NCBI GenBank assembly: GCA_032622095.1
Contig: CP136064.1
Coordinates: 112,768,004 to 112,832,003 of the forward strand
Length of the DNA: 64,000 bases
Reading direction: 5' to 3'
DNA from: Siphonodentalium dalli
Lineage: Eukaryota > Mollusca > Scaphopoda > Gadilida > Siphonodentaliidae
Part shown: piece after piece, positions 12,301 through 23,323 of the stretch
How the letters are laid out: every line of letters starts with the position of its first letter
Position numbering within the stretch: the stretch's first letter is position 1
Translations under genes and position numbers: made by a program
Notes under the pieces: model-generated
Databases searched by the model: none
The model's input: only the letters and a program-made list of their open reading frames with translations
What the model was told of the DNA's origin: nothing

Positions 12301-15300
12301 AGAAGCCCTCATATCTGGCTACCTTGAATGTTATAGGCGGACACAGGATATGAAATAAATCGAATTTTGCGAATCATGGGCGACAACTCTGTAGGGAAAG
12401 CTCGGACATAAATTGTAAAGCATGGACACAATAGGGCCTACTGAGTTGTACATACGGTCCAAATTTCAATTTGCTGCTATTCATACTTTTCGAGATACTG
12501 CAACCCCCAGTTTTACACATAAAGGGAGATAACTCTGCAAATCAAGTTAGGACAAAATCCTATATAGCCCGATGCACTACAACTATCATAGGGCTATAAA
12601 CATACCAAAATCCAGCGCTCTATCTCTCATACTTCCTGAGATATAAGGGTTATAAAATTGCTTAGTATAATAATAATAAATAATATTGGAAAAAAATAAT
12701 AAATTGAATAACAATATACTTCCATATTAAAATATGGAAGTATAATAAGGGAATCGCGCGGAATTGATTGGAATGTCGATTGTATGGTTCATTGACATTT
12801 CTGTGTTCAGTTGGAATGTTCTGGTATGACCCCCACCCATGCCTCGAAATTTGGTGACGCGGGTAGAAAAATCGCCATATCTTGGCCAATTTTCAATATT
12901 TCGAGCTAATTTTTGCGCCATTGTGTTCGTATTTGATGTCCCTATAATATTTAGTTGGGTTTTGGTAAGGTATTGTGGCGATATTCTACTATGTAGGCCA
13001 ATATGTATGTTGTTCAGTGCATACTTTTTGAATATCGTTGGCCTCCATCGACATACTACGGAAAGTGGGTAATTGTTTAGAAGTACTGAAAATTCCCCAT
13101 CGAATGACACCAAACACGTGACGATTGGTTGAAGGAAATTAAATTCATAGTGCATCTTCTGTAAACTTGAACAAAATGAAGGGGCCACAATTTCCACATT
13201 TCTCAATCGATTTACAAAATTCTTTCACGAGTAGCATTAGTACGTCGTATAGATACTTCATAACAATTTTGGTTCAAATCGGAGACAAAAAAAAATATGA
13301 CAATTTTTGCCCCCCCCTCCCTAATACGGACCAATGTTTTTGAATCTTGGTCAAAATTGCACCATTTCGTCTTCTTTCTATGGATAACACGCTCACATAA
13401 ACCAAATACAGTTCACGTGCGTCGTCTAGGAGGAGTTTTGTCCACAAGCACTTTCTCCTAAATCGATGTATGAATACAATTTTCGATTTGTTATAACTTG
13501 GTCAATTCTGAACCGATTTCCAAAATTCTTTCAGGAGGATCATTAGTACGTCCTATAGATACACGACAGTAAAAGTAGTTGAAATCATCGAAAAAAAATA
13601 TTTCGAAAATTTTGCCCCCACCCAAACCCCAAAAATATAAGTCCGTTCCTGTTCAAAACTTATTTTCATAGCAAGTTGCTAATAAGTAACTGCATAGAAG
13701 CCCTCATATCTGGCTACCTTGAATGTTATAGGCGGACACAGGATATGAAATAAATCGAATTTTGCGAATCATGGGCGACAACTCTGTAGGGAAAGCTCGG
13801 ACATAAATTGTAAAGCATGGACACAATAGGGCCTACTGAGTTGTACATACGGTCCAAATTTCAAGTTGCTGCTGTTCATACTTTTCGAGATACTGCAACC
13901 CCCAGTTTTACACATAAAGGGAGATAACTCTGCAAATCAAGTTAGGACAAAATCCTATATAGCCCGATGCACTACAACTATCATAGGGCTATAAACATAC
14001 CAAAATCCAGCGCTCTATCTCTCATACTTCCTGAGATATAAGGGTTATAAAATTGCTTAGTATAATAATAATAAATAATATTGGAAAAAAATAATAAATT
14101 GAATAACAATATACTTCCATATTAAAATATGGAAGTATAATAAGGGAATCGCGCGGAATTGATTGGAATGTCGATTGTATGGTTCATTGACATTTCTGTG
14201 TTCAGTTGGAATGTTCTGGTATGACCCCCACCCATGCCTCGAAATTTGGTGACGCGGGTAGAAAAATCGCCATATCTTGGCCAATTTTCAAGATTTCGAG
14301 CTAATTTTTGCGCCATTGTGTTCGTATTTGATGTCCCTATAATATTTAGTTGGGTTTTGGTAAGGTATTGTGGCGATATTCTACTATGTAGGCCAATATG
14401 TATGTTGTTCAGTGCATACTTTTTGAATATCGTTGGCCTCCATCGACATACTACGGAAAGTGGGTAATTGTTTAGAAGTACTGAAAATTCCCCATCGAAT
14501 GACACCAAACACGTGACGATTGGTTGAAGGAAATTAAATTCATAGTGCATCTTCTGTAAACTTGAACAAAATGAAGGGGCCACAATTTCCACATTTCTCA
14601 ATCGATTTACAAAATTCTTTCACGAGTAGCATTAGTACGTCGTATAGATACTTCATAACAATTTTGGTTCAAATCGGAGACAAAAAAAAATATGACAATT
14701 TTTGCCCCCCTCCCTAATACGGACCAATGTTTTTGAATCTTGGTCAAAATTGCACCATTTCGTCTTCTTTCTATGGATAACACGCTCACATAAACCAAAT
14801 ACAGTTCACGTGCGTCGTCTAGGAGGAGTTTTGTCCACAAGCACTTTCTCCTAAATCGATGTATGAATACAATTTTCGATTTGTTATAACTTGGTCAATT
14901 CTGAACCGATTTCCAAAATTCTTTCAGGAGGATCATTAGTACGTCCTATAGATACACGACAGTAAAAGTAGTTGAAATCATCGAAAAAAAATATTTCGAA
15001 AATTTTGCCCCCACCCAAACCCCAAAAATATAAGTCCGTTCCTGTTCAAAACTTATTTTCATAGCAAGTTGCTAATAAGTAACTGCATAGAAGCCCTCAT
15101 ATCTGGCTACCTTGAATGTTATAGGCGGACACAGGATATGAAATAAATCGAATTTTGCGAATCATGGGCGACAACTCTGTAGGGAAAGCTCGGACATAAA
15201 TTGTAAAGCATGGACACAATAGGGCCTACTGAGTTGTACATACGGTCCAAATTTCAAGTTGCTGCTGTTCATACTTTTCGAGATACTGCAACCCCCAGTT

Positions 15301-18117
15301 TTACACATAAAGGGAGATAACTCTGCAAATCAAGTTAGGACAAAATCCTATATAGCCCGATGCACTACAACTATCATAGGGCTATAAACATACCAAAATC
15401 CAGCGCTCTATCTCTCATACTTCCTGAGATATAAGGGTTATAAAATTGCTTAGTATAATAATAATAAATAATATTGGAAAAAAATAATAAATTGAATAAC
15501 AATATACTTCCATATTAAAATATGGAAGTATAATAAGGGAATCGCGCGGAATTGATTGGAATGTCGATTGTATGGTTCATTGACATTTCTGTGTTCAGTT
15601 GGAATGTTCTGGTATGACCCCCACCCATGCCTCGAAATTTGGTGACGCGGGTAGAAAAATCGCCATATCTTGGCCAATTTTCAAGATTTCGAGCTAATTT
15701 TTGCGCCATTGTGTTCGTATTTGATGTCCCTATAATATTTAGTTGGGTTTTGGTAAGGTATTGTGGCGATATTCTACTATGTAGGCCAATATGTATGTTG
15801 TTCAGTGCATACTTTTTGAATATCGTTGGCCTCCATCGACATACTACGGAAAGTGGGTAATTGTTTAGAAGTACTGAAAATTCCCCATCGAATGACACCA
15901 AACACGTGACGATTGGTTGAAGGAAATTAAATTCATAGTGCATCTTCTGTAAACTTGAACAAAATGAAGGGGCCACAATTTCCACATTTCTCAATCGATT
16001 TACAAAATTCTTTCACGAGTAGCATTAGTACGTCGTATAGATACTTCATAACAATTTTGGTTCAAATCGGAGACAAAAAAAAATATGACAATTTTTGCCC
16101 CCCTCCCTAATACGGACCAATGTTTTTGAATCTTGGTCAAAATTGCACCATTTCGTCTTCTTTCTATGGATAACACGCTCACATAAACCAAATACAGTTC
16201 ACGTGCGTCGTCTAGGAGGAGTTTTGTCCACAAGCACTTTCTCCTAAATCGATGTATGAATACAATTTTCGATTTGTTATAACTTGGTCAATTCTGAACC
16301 GATTTCCAAAATTCTTTCAGGAGGATCATTAGTACGTCCTATAGATACACGACAGTAAAAGTAGTTGAAATCATCGAAAAAAAATATTTCGAAAATTTTG
16401 CCCCCACCCAAACCCCAAAAATATAAGTCCGTTCCTGTTCAAAACTTATTTTCATAGCAAGTTGCTAATAAGTAACTGCATAGAAGCCCTCATATCTGGC
16501 TACCTTGAATGTTATAGGCGGACACAGGATATGAAATAAATCGAATTTTGCGAATCATGGGCGACAACTCTGTAGGGAAAGCTCGGACATAAATTGTAAA
16601 GCATGGACACAATAGGGCCTACTGAGTTGTACATACGGTCCAAATTTCAAGTTGCTGCTGTTCATACTTTTCGAGATACTGCAACCCCCAGTTTTACACA
16701 TAAAGGGAGATAACTCTGCAAATCAAGTTAGGACAAAATCCTATATAGCCCGATGCACTACAACTATCATAGGGCTATAAACATACCAAAATCCAGCGCT
16801 CTATCTCTCATACTTCCTGAGATATAAGGGTTATAAAATTGCTTAGTATAATAATAATAAATAATATTGGAAAAAAATAATAAATTGAATAACAATATAC
16901 TTCCATATTAAAATATGGAAGTATAATAAGGGAATCGCGCGGAATTGATTGGAATGTCGATTGTATGGTTCATTGACATTTCTGTGTTCAGTTGGAATGT
17001 TCTGGTATGACCCCCACCCATGCCTCGAAATTTGGTGACGCGGGTAGAAAAATCGCCATATCTTGGCCAATTTTCAAGATTTCGAGCTAATTTTTGCGCC
17101 ATTGTGTTCGTATTTGATGTCCCTATAATATTTAGTTGGGTTTTGGTAAGGTATTGTGGCGATATTCTACTATGTAGGCCAATATGTATGTTGTTCAGTG
17201 CATACTTTTTGAATATCGTTGGCCTCCATCGACATACTACGGAAAGTGGGTAATTGTTTAGAAGTACTGAAAATTCCCCATCGAATGACACCAAACACGT
17301 GACGATTGGTTGAAGGAAATTAAATTCATAGTGCATCTTCTGTAAACTTGAACAAAATGAAGGGGCCACAATTTCCACATTTCTCAATCGATTTACAAAA
17401 TTCTTTCACGAGTAGCATTAGTACGTCGTATAGATACTTCATAACAATTTTGGTTCAAATCGGAGACAAAAAAAAATATGACAATTTTTGCCCCCCTCCC
17501 TAATACGGACCAATGTTTTTGAATCTTGGTCAAAATTGCACCATTTCGTCTTCTTTCTATGGATAACACGCTCACATAAACCAAATACAGTTCACGTGCG
17601 TCGTCTAGGAGGAGTTTTGTCCACAAGCACTTTCTCCTAAATCGATGTATGAATACAATTTTCGATTTGTTATAACTTGGTCAATTCTGAACCGATTTCC
17701 AAAATTCTTTCAGGAGGATCATTAGTACGTCCTATAGATACACGACAGTAAAAGTAGTTGAAATCATCGAAAAAAAATATTTCGAAAATTTTGCCCCCAC
17801 CCAAACCCCAAAAATATAAGTCCGTTCCTGTTCAAAACTTATTTTCATAGCAAGTTGCTAATAAGTAACTGCATAGAAGCCCTCATATCTGGCTACCTTG
17901 AATGTTATAGGCGGACACAGGATATGAAATAAATCGAATTTTGCGAATCATGGGCGACAACTCTGTAGGGAAAGCTCGGACATAAATTGTAAAGCATGGA
18001 CACAATAGGGCCTACTGAGTTGTACATACGGTCCAAATTTCAAGTTGCTGCTGTTCATACTTTTCGAGATACTGCAACCCCCAGTTTTACACATAAAGGG
18101 AGATAACTCTGCAAATC

Positions 18118-18322
18118 AAGTTAGGACAAAATCCTATATAGCCCGATGCACTACAACTATCATAGGGCTATAAACATACCAAAATCCAGCGCTCTATCTC
18201 TCATACTTCCTGAGATATAAGGGTTATAAAATTGCTTAGTATAATAATAATAAATAATATTGGAAAAAAATAATAAATTGAATAACAATATACTTCCATA
18301 TTAAAATATGGAAGTATAATAA
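18118..18322 (+). repeat. Truncated terminal copy (14th) of array A
   Basis: The copy follows the array A unit from AAGTTAGGAC through the palindrome at 18289-18318 and the first bases after it. The standard GGAAGTATAATAAGGGAATC is here GGAAGTATAATAATAATAAT: identity with A ends at about 18322 inside a (TAA)n tract, and the sequence continues as array-B-type DNA. Confidence 0.9.
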
Positions 18323-18534
18323 TAATAATGAAAAATAATCGAAAAAGGGCCATAACTCTGTCAAAATATATTGGACCAACATCCGGATAGCATTATTTTT
18401 AGTAGACCTTAGATGCCTACATTCGCTAGAGATTTCGCGGTCCTCCTCCCATTAGTTTCTGAGTATTTCCAATTAAACAGAAAACGGCCGCAGTAGAAAA
18501 ACAATATACTTCCTTGGTTACACCATGGAAGTAT
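18313..18534 (+). repeat. Diverged, internally deleted array-B-type copy fused to array A
   Basis: From about 18323 the sequence follows the array B segment that runs from its (TAA)n tract to its palindrome (compare 20170-20385). Shared words include GAAAAATAATCGAAAAAGGG, then CTAGAGATTTCGCG, TTTCTGAGTATTTCCAA and ACAATATACTTCCTTGG. Scattered substitutions mark it as an older copy. The A-type left end, AGTATAATAA, joins directly to the B-type AGTATAATAATAATAATG tract, so the rest of a unit (about 1.5 kb) is missing. This looks like a deletion derivative formed by recombination between the two (TAA)n tracts. Confidence 0.8.
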
Positions 18535-18576
18535 AACTAGAGGTCAGATTCCATGGAATCAGATATACTTCCATGG
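18506..18576. repeat. Cluster of element-end palindromes
   Basis: Three related signals lie within 71 bp. The first, at 18506-18534, is the array-B-type palindrome, with arms ATACTTCCTTGG and CCATGGAAGTAT around TTACA. The second, at 18547-18560, is GATTCCATGGAATC, a perfect palindrome. The third, at 18565-18576, is a lone arm ATACTTCCATGG. After the first palindrome the sequence no longer follows array B. This reads as several nested or abutting element ends. A short run of CCCAT-type pentamers follows at about 18581-18600. Confidence 0.7.
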
Positions 18577-18600
18577 TATTCCATCCCATCCCATCCTATC

Positions 18601-18860
18601 CCGACCTGACCTTGGTCTTCAAAATGGTCAATCGAAGGTCAAATCGGGTAAAACAGACGGATTTCCACGAAATTTGATACCTTGGGGTACTTTTGTCCGG
18701 GGAGTCTTTTGGGCGGGTCAAGTCGTGACCCCGACCTGACATTGACCTTCTAAATGGTCAGTTCAATGTCAAATCGGGTAAAACGAATGGATTTCGACGA
18801 AATTTGATACCAAGGAAAACTTTTGTCCGGGGAGTGTTTTGGACAGGTCAAATCGTGACA
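18601..18860 (+). repeat. Two tandem copies of a 130-bp repeat
   Basis: CCGACCTGAC occurs at 18601 and 18731 and opens two modules. Both contain CAAATCGGGTAAAAC, then GGATTTC(C/G)ACGAAATTTG, then ACTTTTGTCCGGGGAGT and GGTCAA(G/A)TCGTGAC. The copies are clearly diverged, so the duplication is not recent. No reading frame or known family is recognised. The repeat does not match either satellite unit. Confidence 0.85.
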
Positions 18861-18864
18861 ATAT

Positions 18865-19740
18865 GTTACTTTTATAGTAGAGCGGACATACCTATATAGT
18901 ATATCGGTGAGCATATTCATGCATTTGCCTTGCTTCTTGATAAGTCCGTTTGAATTTGCGTCTTGAAGAGAGGGTTTGAATTTGAGTAATATATATCACC
19001 CGTTAAAACGTTATACTCTACCAGGGTTAAACCGTCCAATATAAATCATTAAAAAGTGTACTAATCTTGCGTTTAGATACTACTTATCACATCCAGTCGT
19101 CGAAAAGTTTTTATCTCAATATCAGATTTTCGGAGTAATTTTCCCCATGTGATCTTCGGTGGAATTTGCCAAATCTGAACCCACCCGACACAAACACTCC
19201 CTTGAGCAGGTTGCGTTTATAGTAGAGCGGTCAAATTTTGAAGGCGTACCTACAGTATACCGGCTTACATGCTCCTGCGTGAAACTCGCTCCCACATTAG
19301 CCCGTTTGGATTTGGGGCTAAAAAATCGGCTAGTGATAGACTACATAAGTATACATTTTAATGATATATAGCGTTGTCACGAGTAAACCGTTCCATCTGA
19401 AAATTAGAAAATCGCACTCTGGATGCGCGTTAATAATAGCCATCAGATGTACGCGTCAAAAAAAATTATCTCGATGTTTGAATTTTCACCCCTTTGCAAT
19501 TTTCGTGGAATTGTCCTAAAGTCTCAACCCACACTGACACACATGCTCCGTTGGGCATGTTACATTTATTGTATAGCCGTCAAACTTCTGGGACGTACAT
19601 GAAGTATGTCAATGTACATTCTACGACATTATCTTGCTCTTTAACCACCCGGTTTGAATTTGGCGGGAAACATAGTTGCAATATTTCCGCACCCCTTAAC
19701 GCGGAAAGTCCTGGGTAAAAACATGTTTAGGCGGTATATT
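18865..19740 (+). repeat. Three degenerate tandem copies of a ~347-bp repeat
   Basis: Each copy opens with a GTT.C.TTTAT.GTA.AGC word, at 18865, 19210 and 19559 (spacings 345 and 349). Later shared words are a (C)CGTTTG(A/G)ATTTG block and an AAACCGT(C/T)C block, followed, in the first two, by a TCGGTGGAATTTG / TCGTGGAATTG word just before the next copy. Divergence between copies is high. Short frames of about 70 codons are present but show no recognisable product. The third copy runs into the AATAAA and poly-A stretch, so the block may be the 3' part of a retroposed or transcribed element. Confidence 0.7.
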
Positions 19741-19744
19741 CGAG

Positions 19745-19798
19745 TTGGAATTAGTCTTCCAATTCGGAATATGCAATAAAAAATTTAGAGCTCTGTAC

Positions 19799-19831
<33 letters not shown>
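19745..19831 (+). other. Hairpin, AATAAA and 29-base poly-A: possible retroposon 3' end
   Basis: An imperfect hairpin (TTGGAA at 19745 and TTCCAA at 19757, with partly complementary flanks) is followed by AATAAA at 19775-19780. A run of 29 A follows at 19803-19831, about 22 bases downstream of the signal. That spacing is typical of a polyadenylation signal and tail copied into DNA. Array-B-like sequence resumes about 34 bases later. No reverse transcriptase or SINE head is seen upstream, so the insertion is inferred from the tail only. A simple poly-A microsatellite is the alternative. Confidence 0.5.
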
Positions 19832-19835
<4 letters not shown>

Positions 19836-20356
19836 GGTTTATTCATCATGGTGTGTAGTGTGTCCCCCTGTTTATGGGCGGTAACTCTTCAGGGAAAGCG
19901 CGGACACAAGTTTTGATGCCGGTGGGCAGTAGGGCATACCGAGGTGTACATACGGTCCAATTTTCGATGCTCTGCTCCTTATAATTTCCGAGATAATAAA
20001 ATGACATTTTTTCAAATAAAGGGAGATAACTCCACAGGGCAAACGCGGACAATATTCATTATACATCGATAGGTTAGAACTCTTTGACCCCAACATACGT
20101 ACAAAATTTGAGATTCATACTCCTTATACTTTCAGAGATTAGGGAGTTGTAAAAGTGTCGAGTATAATAATAATAATAATGAAAAATAATCGAAAAAGGG
20201 CCATAACTCCGTCAAAATCCATTCGGCCGAGTTTCCGATACCATTGTACTTAGTAGACCGTGGATGCCTACAATCGCTAGAGATTTCGCGTTCCTACTGC
20301 CCTTAGTTTCTGAGTATTTCCAAATAAACGGAAAACGGCACCAGTACAAAAACAAT

Positions 20357-20385
20357 ATACTTCCTTGGTTACACCATGGAAGTAT
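20357..20385. repeat. Palindrome at array B unit junctions (candidate fused terminal inverted repeats)
   Basis: The arms are ATACTTCCTTGG and CCATGGAAGTAT (11 of 12 positions complementary) around TTACA. The palindrome recurs at 22086, 23817, 25547, 27277 and then every 1730 bp to 46307, then at 48036 and every 1730 bp to 58416. The left arm alone, ATACTTCC, is present at 60146-60153, where the array stops. The shared arms and matching neighbourhood with array A (AACAATATACTTCC on the left, GGAAGTATAATAA on the right) identify it as the same junction structure. Confidence 0.85.
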
Positions 20386-20849
20386 AATAATAGGGCGAAT
20401 CATGAACTGAACAATTCCCAGTTTAGGGATGGAAAATATGAAGTAAGATGATTGTGTACTGTCCTTAACATTTGTGTATTGATCTCAAGTGTTTATAATT
20501 GACCCCACTCCTGCCTCGAAATTGGGTGACGGGATTGGGAAATTGTCACACCAGGCCCAAAATGCAATTTTTGAAGGACCATAACTTCGTGATTTTCCAA
20601 TGGATTTAAAAATTGTTTTCAGTTTTGATATATGCTACTTACTGAGATTGCATATTATAAATTTCATCTGATTCGGAAAAGAAGAACATTTTGGTTATTG
20701 GAAAGAATATGGGCCCATATTCAAACTTTGAGTTCCAAAATCTCCGCCAGTTTTTAACGGATTTACGATCTGTTTTCAGATTTGTTATTAGCGTGTATGG
20801 TAGATGTTATATTCCAAGTTTCATATAATTCGGAGACGAAATAAATTTT

Positions 20850-21420
20850 GGTACCTCGGACCACCCCTCCCCTGACCCACAACACTGAACCGACACTGGC
20901 AATATTTGGCACACCGCGTGCTCTCTTCAGCCTACACACATTGGCGTATCAGATGACATTCAAAGTTCGACATCTTCGGAGGAGATGTGTTATCAAGCAC
21001 ATGGGCCCAAAATTGCAAAATTTGAGGGCCCCTAACTTTGTCAGTTTTCAATGGAATTTCGAAACAATTGCAGTTTCTAGATCGGGTGGTGTTGTAGATG
21101 TTAAATTCCAAGTTTCATCTTATTCCGATAAGAATTAAAAATTGGTACCACGGACCACCCCTCCCCATACCCACAATAATGAACAGACACTGGCAAAATT
21201 TGGCCCACCGCGTGCACTATTTCGTCCGCACACGTTGGTGTATCAGTTGACATCCAAACTTCGACATCTTCGGAGGAGATAGGGTCACAAGCACATGTCC
21301 CAAACTGCAAAATTTGAGGGCCTATAACTCTTGCAATTCTTATCGGATTTCAAAAATCCTTCTTGGTTTGGGTTTGTTTTTGTTCAGGGAATGCATATAC
21401 TTAAATAGATGAATATCGAT
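20850..21420 (+). repeat. Tandem ~294-bp modules inside the array B unit
   Basis: GGTACCTCGGACCACCCCTC (20850) and GGTACCACGGACCACCCCTC (21144) open two modules spaced 294 bp apart. Both proceed through ACTGGCAA.ATTTGGC, CACCGCGTGC, a CGACATCTTCGGAGGAGAT word and CAAAATTTGAGGGCC. A third, more diverged half-module ending in CCAAGTTTCATATAATTCGG precedes them (20731-20849). Array A has only one counterpart of this stretch (GCACCATTTCGTC ... AGGAGGAGTTTTGTCCACA), which accounts for most of the 337-bp difference in unit length. Confidence 0.8.
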
Positions 21421-23323
21421 AAAAAAAATATTTTTGAGAAAATTTTGCCCCCACATCAGTGTAAAAATATATGTCCGACTCTGTTAAAATTTCTTTTTCG
21501 GACTAAACTGAGAACGGTCATCACGGCTATGAAAACCAAATGCCGTTATCTGGAATGATACGGGAGAACAACAGAGTACAATAAAATAGAGGTTCCCCTG
21601 TTTATGGGCGGTAACTCTTCAGGGAAAGCGCGGACACAAGTTTTGATGCCGGTGGGCAGTAGGGCATACCGAGGTGTACATACGGTCCAATTTTCGATGC
21701 TCTGCTCCTTATAATTTCCGAGATAATAAAATGACATTTTTTCAAATAAAGGGAGATAACTCCACAGGGCAAACGCGGACAATATTCATTATACATCGAT
21801 AGGTTAGAACTCTTTGACCCCAACATACGTACAAAATTTGAGATTCATACTCCTTATACTTTCAGAGATTAGGGAGTTGTAAAAGTGTCGAGTATAATAA
21901 TAATAATAATGAAAAATAATCGAAAAAGGGCCATAACTCCGTCAAAATCCATTCGGCCGAGTTTCCGATACCATTGTACTTAGTAGACCGTGGATGCCTA
22001 CAATCGCTAGAGATTTCGCGTTCCTACTGCCCTTAGTTTCTGAGTATTTCCAAATAACGGAAAACGGCACCAGTACAAAAACAATATACTTCCTTGGTTA
22101 CACCATGGAAGTATAATAATAGGGCGAATCATGAACTGAACAATTCCCAGTTTAGGGATGGAAAATATGAAGTAAGATGATTGTGTACTGTCCTTAACAT
22201 TTGTGTATTGATCTCAAGTGTTTATAATTGACCCCACTCCTGCCTCGAAATTGGGTGACGGGATTGGGAAATTGTCACACCAGGCCCAAAATGCAATTTT
22301 TGAAGGACCATAACTTCGTGATTTTCCAATGGATTTAAAAATTGTTTTCAGTTTTGATATATGCTACTTACTGAGATTGCATATTATAAATTTCATCTGA
22401 TTCGGAAAAGAAGAACATTTTGGTTATTGGAAAGAATATGGGCCCATATTCAAACTTTGAGTTCCAAAATCTCCGCCAGTTTTTAACGGATTTACGATCT
22501 GTTTTCAGATTTGTTATTAGCGTGTATGGTAGATGTTATATTCCAAGTTTCATATAATTCGGAGACGAAATAAATTTTGGTACCTCGGACCACCCCTCCC
22601 CTGACCCACAACACTGAACCGACACTGGCAATATTTGGCACACCGCGTGCTCTCTTCAGCCTACACACATTGGCGTATCAGATGACATTCAAAGTTCGAC
22701 ATCTTCGGAGGAGATGTGTTATCAAGCACATGGGCCCAAAATTGCAAAATTTGAGGGCCCCTAACTTTGTCAGTTTTCAATGGAATTTCGAAACAATTGC
22801 AGTTTCTAGATCGGGTGGTGTTGTAGATGTTAAATTCCAAGTTTCATCTTATTCCGATAAGAATTAAAAATTGGTACCACGGACCACCCCTCCCCATACC
22901 CACAATAATGAACAGACACTGGCAAAATTTGGCCCACCGCGTGCACTATTTCGTCCGCACACGTTGGTGTATCAGTTGACATCCAAACTTCGACATCTTC
23001 GGAGGAGATAGGGTCACAAGCACATGTCCCAAACTGCAAAATTTGAGGGCCTATAACTCTTGCAATTCTTATCGGATTTCAAAAATCCTTCTTGGTTTGG
23101 GTTTGTTTTTGTTCAGGGAATGCATATACTTAAATAGATGAATATCGATCAAAAAAATATTTTTGAGAAAATTTTGCCCCCACATCAGTGTAAAAATATA
23201 TGTCCGACTCTGTTAAAATTTCTTTTTCGGACTAAACTGAGAACGGTCATCACGGCTATGAAAACCAAATGCCGTTATCTGGAATGATACGGGAGAACAA
23301 CAGAGTACAATAAAATAGAGGTT

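Larger units (their letters stand above)
1..18322 (+). repeat. Satellite array A: ~13.1 head-to-tail copies of a 1393-bp unit
   Basis: Phased on the word AAGTTAGGAC, units start at 1, 1394, 2787, 4180, 5573, 6969, 8365, 9758, 11151, 12544, 13939, 15332, 16725 and 18118 (truncated). Spacing is exactly 1393 bp except for copies 5 and 6 (1396) and copy 10 (1395), which are lengthened only by a longer poly-C tract. Copies differ by a handful of substitutions. All copies lie in the same orientation, and the array is already running at base 1. No protein domain is recognisable in any frame: the longest frame, 159 codons on the minus strand, is AT-rich and low in complexity. The unit looks like a multimerised non-autonomous element rather than a gene cluster. 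The periodicity is seen directly; the origin is inferred. Confidence 0.97.
19865..21594 (+). repeat. Representative array B unit (copy 1) with seven related modules
   Basis: Modules opening with a GG..C..AACTC-like word occur at about 19876 (GGGCGGTAACTC), 20021 (GGGAGATAACTC), 20198 (GGGCCATAACTC), 20577 (GGACCATAACTTC), 20731 (AGTTCCAAAATCTCC), 21026 (GGGCCCCTAACTTTG) and 21318 (GGGCCTATAACTC). The last four are followed by an AATGGATTT-like word. Between the third and fourth lie the palindrome (20357-20385) and the TGACCCCACTCCTGCCTCG block. The unit is therefore itself assembled from ancient, diverged sub-repeats. The (TAA)n tract lies at about 20161-20180. Confidence 0.8.

Noticed and set aside
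20848-21138. 96-codon + strand ORF and 63-78-codon minus-strand ORFs repeated in array B
   Set aside because: The 96-codon frame spans internal module boundaries and encodes no known family. In copy 3 indels alter the frames without consequence elsewhere. They are best explained as chance frames in an identical tandem repeat.
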